From the NCBI GenBank assembly GCA_015056815.1, contig SVFN01000019.1, forward strand, positions 23,805 through 87,804: 64,000 nt of DNA, read 5' to 3'. The notes beneath the pieces are model-generated. The model saw only the letters and a program-made list of their open reading frames with translations. It was not told where the DNA came from and ran no database searches. Made by a program: the position numbers and the translations under genes. Below, piece by piece: positions 61,588 to 64,000 of the stretch (position 1 is the first letter of the stretch; each line of letters starts with the position of its first letter). The DNA comes from Lachnospiraceae bacterium (GTDB lineage Bacteria; Bacillota; Clostridia; Lachnospirales; Lachnospiraceae).

Positions 61588-61623
61588 AGAGGGATGTGCG
61601 TTAACGCACATCCCTCTTTGGTT
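61588..61623 (+). terminator. Perfect palindromic terminator after the giant gene; intron insertion site
   Basis: Thirteen-pair stem (61588-61600 with 61605-61617) around TTAA, making a perfect 30-base palindrome, followed by TTTGGTT. A group IIC intron begins at the next base, as expected for introns that target terminators. Confidence 0.9.
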
Positions 61624-62347
61624 GTGCGCCTAGCGGCGCACGATTCTAACGGGTGAAAGTCCCGAATCCGCCCGGTAGTGGAAAGGATATAGCCGAAGGC
61701 AAGGGTGTCCGCCGCGAGGTGGAATCTGAAGTGAGTATTCCGATACAATAGTGCATCTTTTTCGGAATTTCAGAGTACCCTTTCCGGAGGTGAGTGCAGT
61801 TGATTTGTCTATGCGATTTTTCTAACCGCTACCAGATTGTCAAGGGTGCAAGCACCGTAACGGCAAGCCCTTGACAATCTGGTAGCGGTCAGAAGGGATT
61901 ACAATTAAGCCAAATCACCTGCACTATGTGTCGGAAACACCTGCTCTAAAAAAGCGAAAATAGGTGCTCTCATTTTCCGAAAAGGGTGCACTACCTGTCC
62001 GGAATATCCATGAAGGAAGCTGCAAGCAAATCTCTGGTCCGACGGACAGAAATCACATATAAGGCTAGGCTACGAGAGATAAGTTGGCCAAAAGCAACGA
62101 AGTCTAATAACTATCACCGTTGTAGTAGCTTACAATGGCGACAGATATGCAAGACTTGCACACAATGGCTGGGTATAGAAAGCTATAAGCACAAAGAGAC
62201 TAACCTCATTTGGATTAGTCTCTTTGTTAGATTACTACACCGAAAGGTGTGTTACTTGTTAAGTTGATTGAAACGACGTGTACCGAACGGTACGCACGGT
62301 GGTGTGAGAGGTCGGGAAATTTATACAAATTTCCCTCCTACTACTAC
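61624..62347 (+). mobile_element. ORF-less group IIC intron relic, interrupted by a miniature element
   Basis: Starts GTGCG and contains hallmark class C segments: CTAACGGGTGAAAGTCCCGA, AAGGGTGTCCGCCGCGAGGT, AATCTGAAG...GAAGC, CACATATAAGGCTAGGCTAC, then domain V region GTGTACCGAACGGTACGCAC with GGTGGTGTGAGAGGTCGG, and domain VI ending CCTCCTACTAC. This closely follows the Oceanobacillus iheyensis class as I remember it. No reverse-transcriptase frame exists. Minus the 284 bases of insert plus target duplication, it is about 440 bases, a full ORF-less intron. The 3' end is approximate. Domain V has substitutions in its basal strand (GAAACGACG where the family has GAACCGCCG), so splicing is probably lost. 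Confidence 0.85.
61732..62010. mobile_element. Miniature inverted-repeat element (IS21-like) inside the intron, 279 bases
   Basis: Ends TGAGTATTCCG at the left and the complement of TGGATATTCCGG at the right, flanked by the direct repeat TGAAG (61727-61731 and 62011-62015). Removing element plus one TGAAG restores AATCTGAAGGAAGC, the expected intron sequence. The ends carry about three spaced repeats of a TTTCCGGA...AGTGCA-type unit, as in IS21-family termini. In the centre is a perfect 22-pair hairpin (61825-61846 with 61868-61889) with a 21-base loop. No transposase frame; it would be mobilised in trans. Confidence 0.82.
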
Positions 62348-62875
62348 AATAAGTTTATGGGTTATATATCTGGCAGCCAGTCAGGTTATTATCCAACTTA
62401 TTGCTTAACTGATAGAATGAAGGTGCAATCGGAATGACTACCGCCTACTTGGACTTCGCGTCCGTAATCGAGTCTGTTATCCGGCACCTCATTCGCAGTG
62501 TTCGTTTTATGCAGGTTGAACTCGATTGTTGAAAAGTACAGAAACTTTTGATAGAATCTGTGATAAAATGAGAGCAGGTTCGAAAGTCCGAATCCGCTTT
62601 ACGCTTGTTCAAAAGTGGGTTCAGACTTTATGATCAGCCTCAGATGGAGCGCGAAGTGGTGCGAATGCGTCGCGAAAATGAGGAATGTGGCAATTACCTA
62701 CAAAACGTCTTTGCAACTTTCTACATCAGAGTTTTACAACAAACAGTGAGTGCAAAGCGCCAAACAACCCGGATATCAGGTTTAGACCATGACATCATAC
62801 AATTAAAAATAGGAAAAAAAGGATCAAACAGCGTAGATAGAGAAAAACGAAAAAATGAAAATTTGGCAAAAGTTA
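62348..62875. other. Spacer between intron relic and rplM promoter; no supported gene
   Basis: About 530 bases. GAATGAAGGTGC (about 62416-62427) can pair with GCACCTCATTC (about 62481-62491), enclosing GGAC/GTCC. A good promoter match lies at 62529-62557 (TTGAAA, 17 bases, TAGAAT), but it leads only to a 97-codon frame (62605-62898, TTG start, no clear ribosome-binding site, overlapping the rplM promoter) that resembles nothing I know. Confidence 0.5.
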
Positions 62876-62904
62876 TTGACACACCAGGTGCCGTATAATA
62901 TAAT
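62876..62904 (+). promoter_or_regulatory. Promoter of rplM-rpsI
   Basis: TTGACA (62876-62881), 17-base spacer, TATAAT (62899-62904): a perfect match. Confidence 0.88.
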
Positions 62905-63065
62905 AACTCTCAGTGGCGATTTGTGCAGGTAAGCCAAAGCCCCGGTAATCCGGCACGAAGCCTTTTATTCTCTTTGATTCCGATTAGCCCCGGAGAAGAG
63001 AAACACTGAAACAGTAAAATAAGCAGACAACTTAGGATAAGTTGCAGTGAGTTGGAGGTAACACG
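62905..63065 (+). promoter_or_regulatory. rplM leader (L13-type autoregulatory leader candidate)
   Basis: A 160-base leader. TCAGTG (about 62911) pairs with CACTGA (about 63004), enclosing TTCTCT/AGAGAA and CCG/CGG helices. A separate hairpin CAACTT/AAGTTG (63028-63044) precedes the ribosome-binding site. L13 leaders are known in Firmicutes; I could not verify the conserved core by eye. Confidence 0.6.
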
Positions 63066-63494
63066 ATGAAAACATTTATGGCTAGTCCGGCTACGATTGA
63101 TAGAAAATGGTATGTAGTGGATGCTACAGATATGACATTGGGACGTTTAGCTTCAGAAGTAGCTAAAGTATTAAGAGGTAAGAATAAACCGATCTTTACA
63201 CCTCACATTGATACAGGCGATTATGTGATCATAATCAACGCAGCAAAGGTAAAAGTAACAGGTAGAAAATTAGACCAGAAGATTTACTATCATCATTCCG
63301 ATTATGTAGGCGGTATGAAAGAGACTACATTAAGAGAAATGATGGCTAAGAAGCCTGAGCGTGTGGTTGAGCTTGCGGTAAAGGGAATGCTTCCCAAGGG
63401 ACCTTTAGGAAGACAGATGTACACAAAGCTTCATGTATATGCTGGTGCAGAGCATAATCAGGCAGCTCAGAAGCCGGAAGTATTAACATTTTAA
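63066..63494 (+). CDS. rplM: Ribosomal protein L13
   Basis: Early-assembling large-subunit protein. 142 residues, [40 protein letters not shown] and [34 protein letters not shown] precedes the ATG. Paired with rpsI after 27 bases. Confidence 0.98.
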   Translation: MKTFMASPATIDRKWYVVDATDMTLGRLASEVAKVLRGKNKPIFTPHIDTGDYVIIINAAKVKVTGRKLDQKIYYHHSDYVGGMKETTLREMMAKKPERVVELAVKGMLPKGPLGRQMYTKLHVYAGAEHNQAAQKPEVLTF

Positions 63495-63521
63495 TGGAAT
63501 GAACCGAAAGGAGTAAATAAA

Positions 63522-63920
63522 ATGGCTAAACAGGCAGCAAAATCTCATGGAACAGGAAGAAGAAAAAAATCAATCGCCAGAGTATACATCACACCGGGTA
63601 CCGGTAAGATCACGATCAATAAGAGAGATATCGATGATTACTTTGGTCTTGAGACTTTAAAGGTAATCGTTCGTCAGCCGTTGGTATTAGTAGATGCAGT
63701 TGATAAGTTTGATGTACTTGTTAATGTAAAGGGTGGCGGATATACAGGACAGGCAGGCGCTATCAGACATGGTATTTCCAGAGCACTGCTTCAGGTAGAT
63801 GCTGATTATAGACCTGCTCTTAAGAAAGAAGGATACTTAACACGTGATCCTCGTATGAAAGAGCGTAAGAAATACGGTCTCAAGGCAGCGAGACGTGCTC
63901 CGCAGTTCTCAAAGAGATAA
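63522..63920 (+). CDS. rpsI: Ribosomal protein S9
   Basis: 30S head protein whose C-terminal tail contacts P-site tRNA. 132 residues, [20 protein letters not shown], the [20 protein letters not shown] core, and the tail [28 protein letters not shown] precedes the ATG. Confidence 0.98.
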   Translation: MAKQAAKSHGTGRRKKSIARVYITPGTGKITINKRDIDDYFGLETLKVIVRQPLVLVDAVDKFDVLVNVKGGGYTGQAGAIRHGISRALLQVDADYRPALKKEGYLTRDPRMKERKKYGLKAARRAPQFSKR

Positions 63921-63956
63921 TCATTCTATTTATGAGATTACTCAAGATTTCAATAT

Positions 63957-63988
63957 CCCGGAAGCCATATTTGGGCTTCCGGGTTTCT
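63957..63988 (+). terminator. Terminator after rpsI
   Basis: CCCGGAAGCC (63957-63966) pairs with GGCTTCCGGG (63974-63983), seven-base loop, followed by TTTCT. Confidence 0.88.
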
Positions 63989-64000
63989 ATTATTGTCATT

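Noticed and set aside
61751..61991. IS630/mariner-type miniature element with TA duplication
   Set aside because: An inner match GTGCA...TGCAC flanked by TA is visible, but the inverted repeat continues outward to 61732/62010, where a five-base duplication and restored intron sequence give a better explanation.
61986..62437. Short plus-strand frames of 93 and 62 codons after the giant gene
   Set aside because: They fall in the group II intron RNA domains and its flank and have no coding character.
62580..62602. tRNA T-arm-like sequence (GGTTCGAAAGTCCGAATCC)
   Set aside because: No acceptor, D or anticodon arms can be built around it.
62605..62898. 97-codon frame before rplM
   Set aside because: TTG start, no clear ribosome-binding site, no family resemblance, and it overlaps the rplM promoter.

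Overview
The window (64 kb, moderate GC) looks like a chromosomal segment of a Gram-positive, probably spore-forming Clostridia bacterium, most likely a Lachnospiraceae member. The reasons are an S10-spc-alpha ribosomal superoperon in Firmicutes order with zinc-type S14 and L36, a type III glutamine synthetase, CotF-like coat proteins, and very large secreted proteins ending in a BspA-type leucine-rich-repeat module. The family assignment is inference from gene content; no phylogeny was run.

Layout. 0-3.8 kb: a membrane-bound EAL phosphodiesterase and a sigma factor with a putative membrane partner. 3.8-9.3 kb: purF on the minus strand, divergent from a MacB/FtsX-type ABC exporter. 9.3-20.2 kb: a nitrogen-assimilation block of an AmtB-PII fusion, type III glutamine synthetase, and both glutamate synthase subunits. 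20.2-29.5 kb: two large secreted family 43 glycoside hydrolases. 29.7-33.1 kb: two small coat-like proteins, an RNA-methyltransferase-like gene on the minus strand, and a sodium/proline symporter. 33.1-50.2 kb: ribosomal protein genes rpsJ to rplQ with secY, adk, map, a KOW protein, infA and rpoA. 50.2-55.2 kb: an M15 peptidase, the ECF energizing module (two ATPases and EcfT) and truA. 55.2-62.9 kb: an apparent accessory island with a 1903-residue adhesin-like protein, its terminator, and a group IIC intron relic that itself carries an IS21-like miniature element. 62.9-64 kb: rplM-rpsI with a leader and terminator.

How the genes work together. AmtB-PII imports and senses ammonium, GlnA captures it as glutamine, and GltBD recycles glutamine to two glutamates. 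PurF spends glutamine at the first committed step of purine synthesis. purF and amtB share the same leader design although they lie 4 kb apart on opposite strands: right after the promoter comes a small hairpin with loop AANGGC, whose 3' half is also the 5' arm of an intrinsic terminator. amtB has two such units in tandem. The design resembles targets of ANTAR-domain antiterminators, so I propose a small nitrogen/glutamine regulon controlled by antitermination. This is the most interesting signal in the window. The secreted glycosidases probably degrade plant arabinan/xylan-type polymers at the cell surface. They share LamG, helical-stalk and C-terminal LRR modules with the non-catalytic giant protein of the island.

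No CRISPR array, tRNA, rRNA or prophage was seen.
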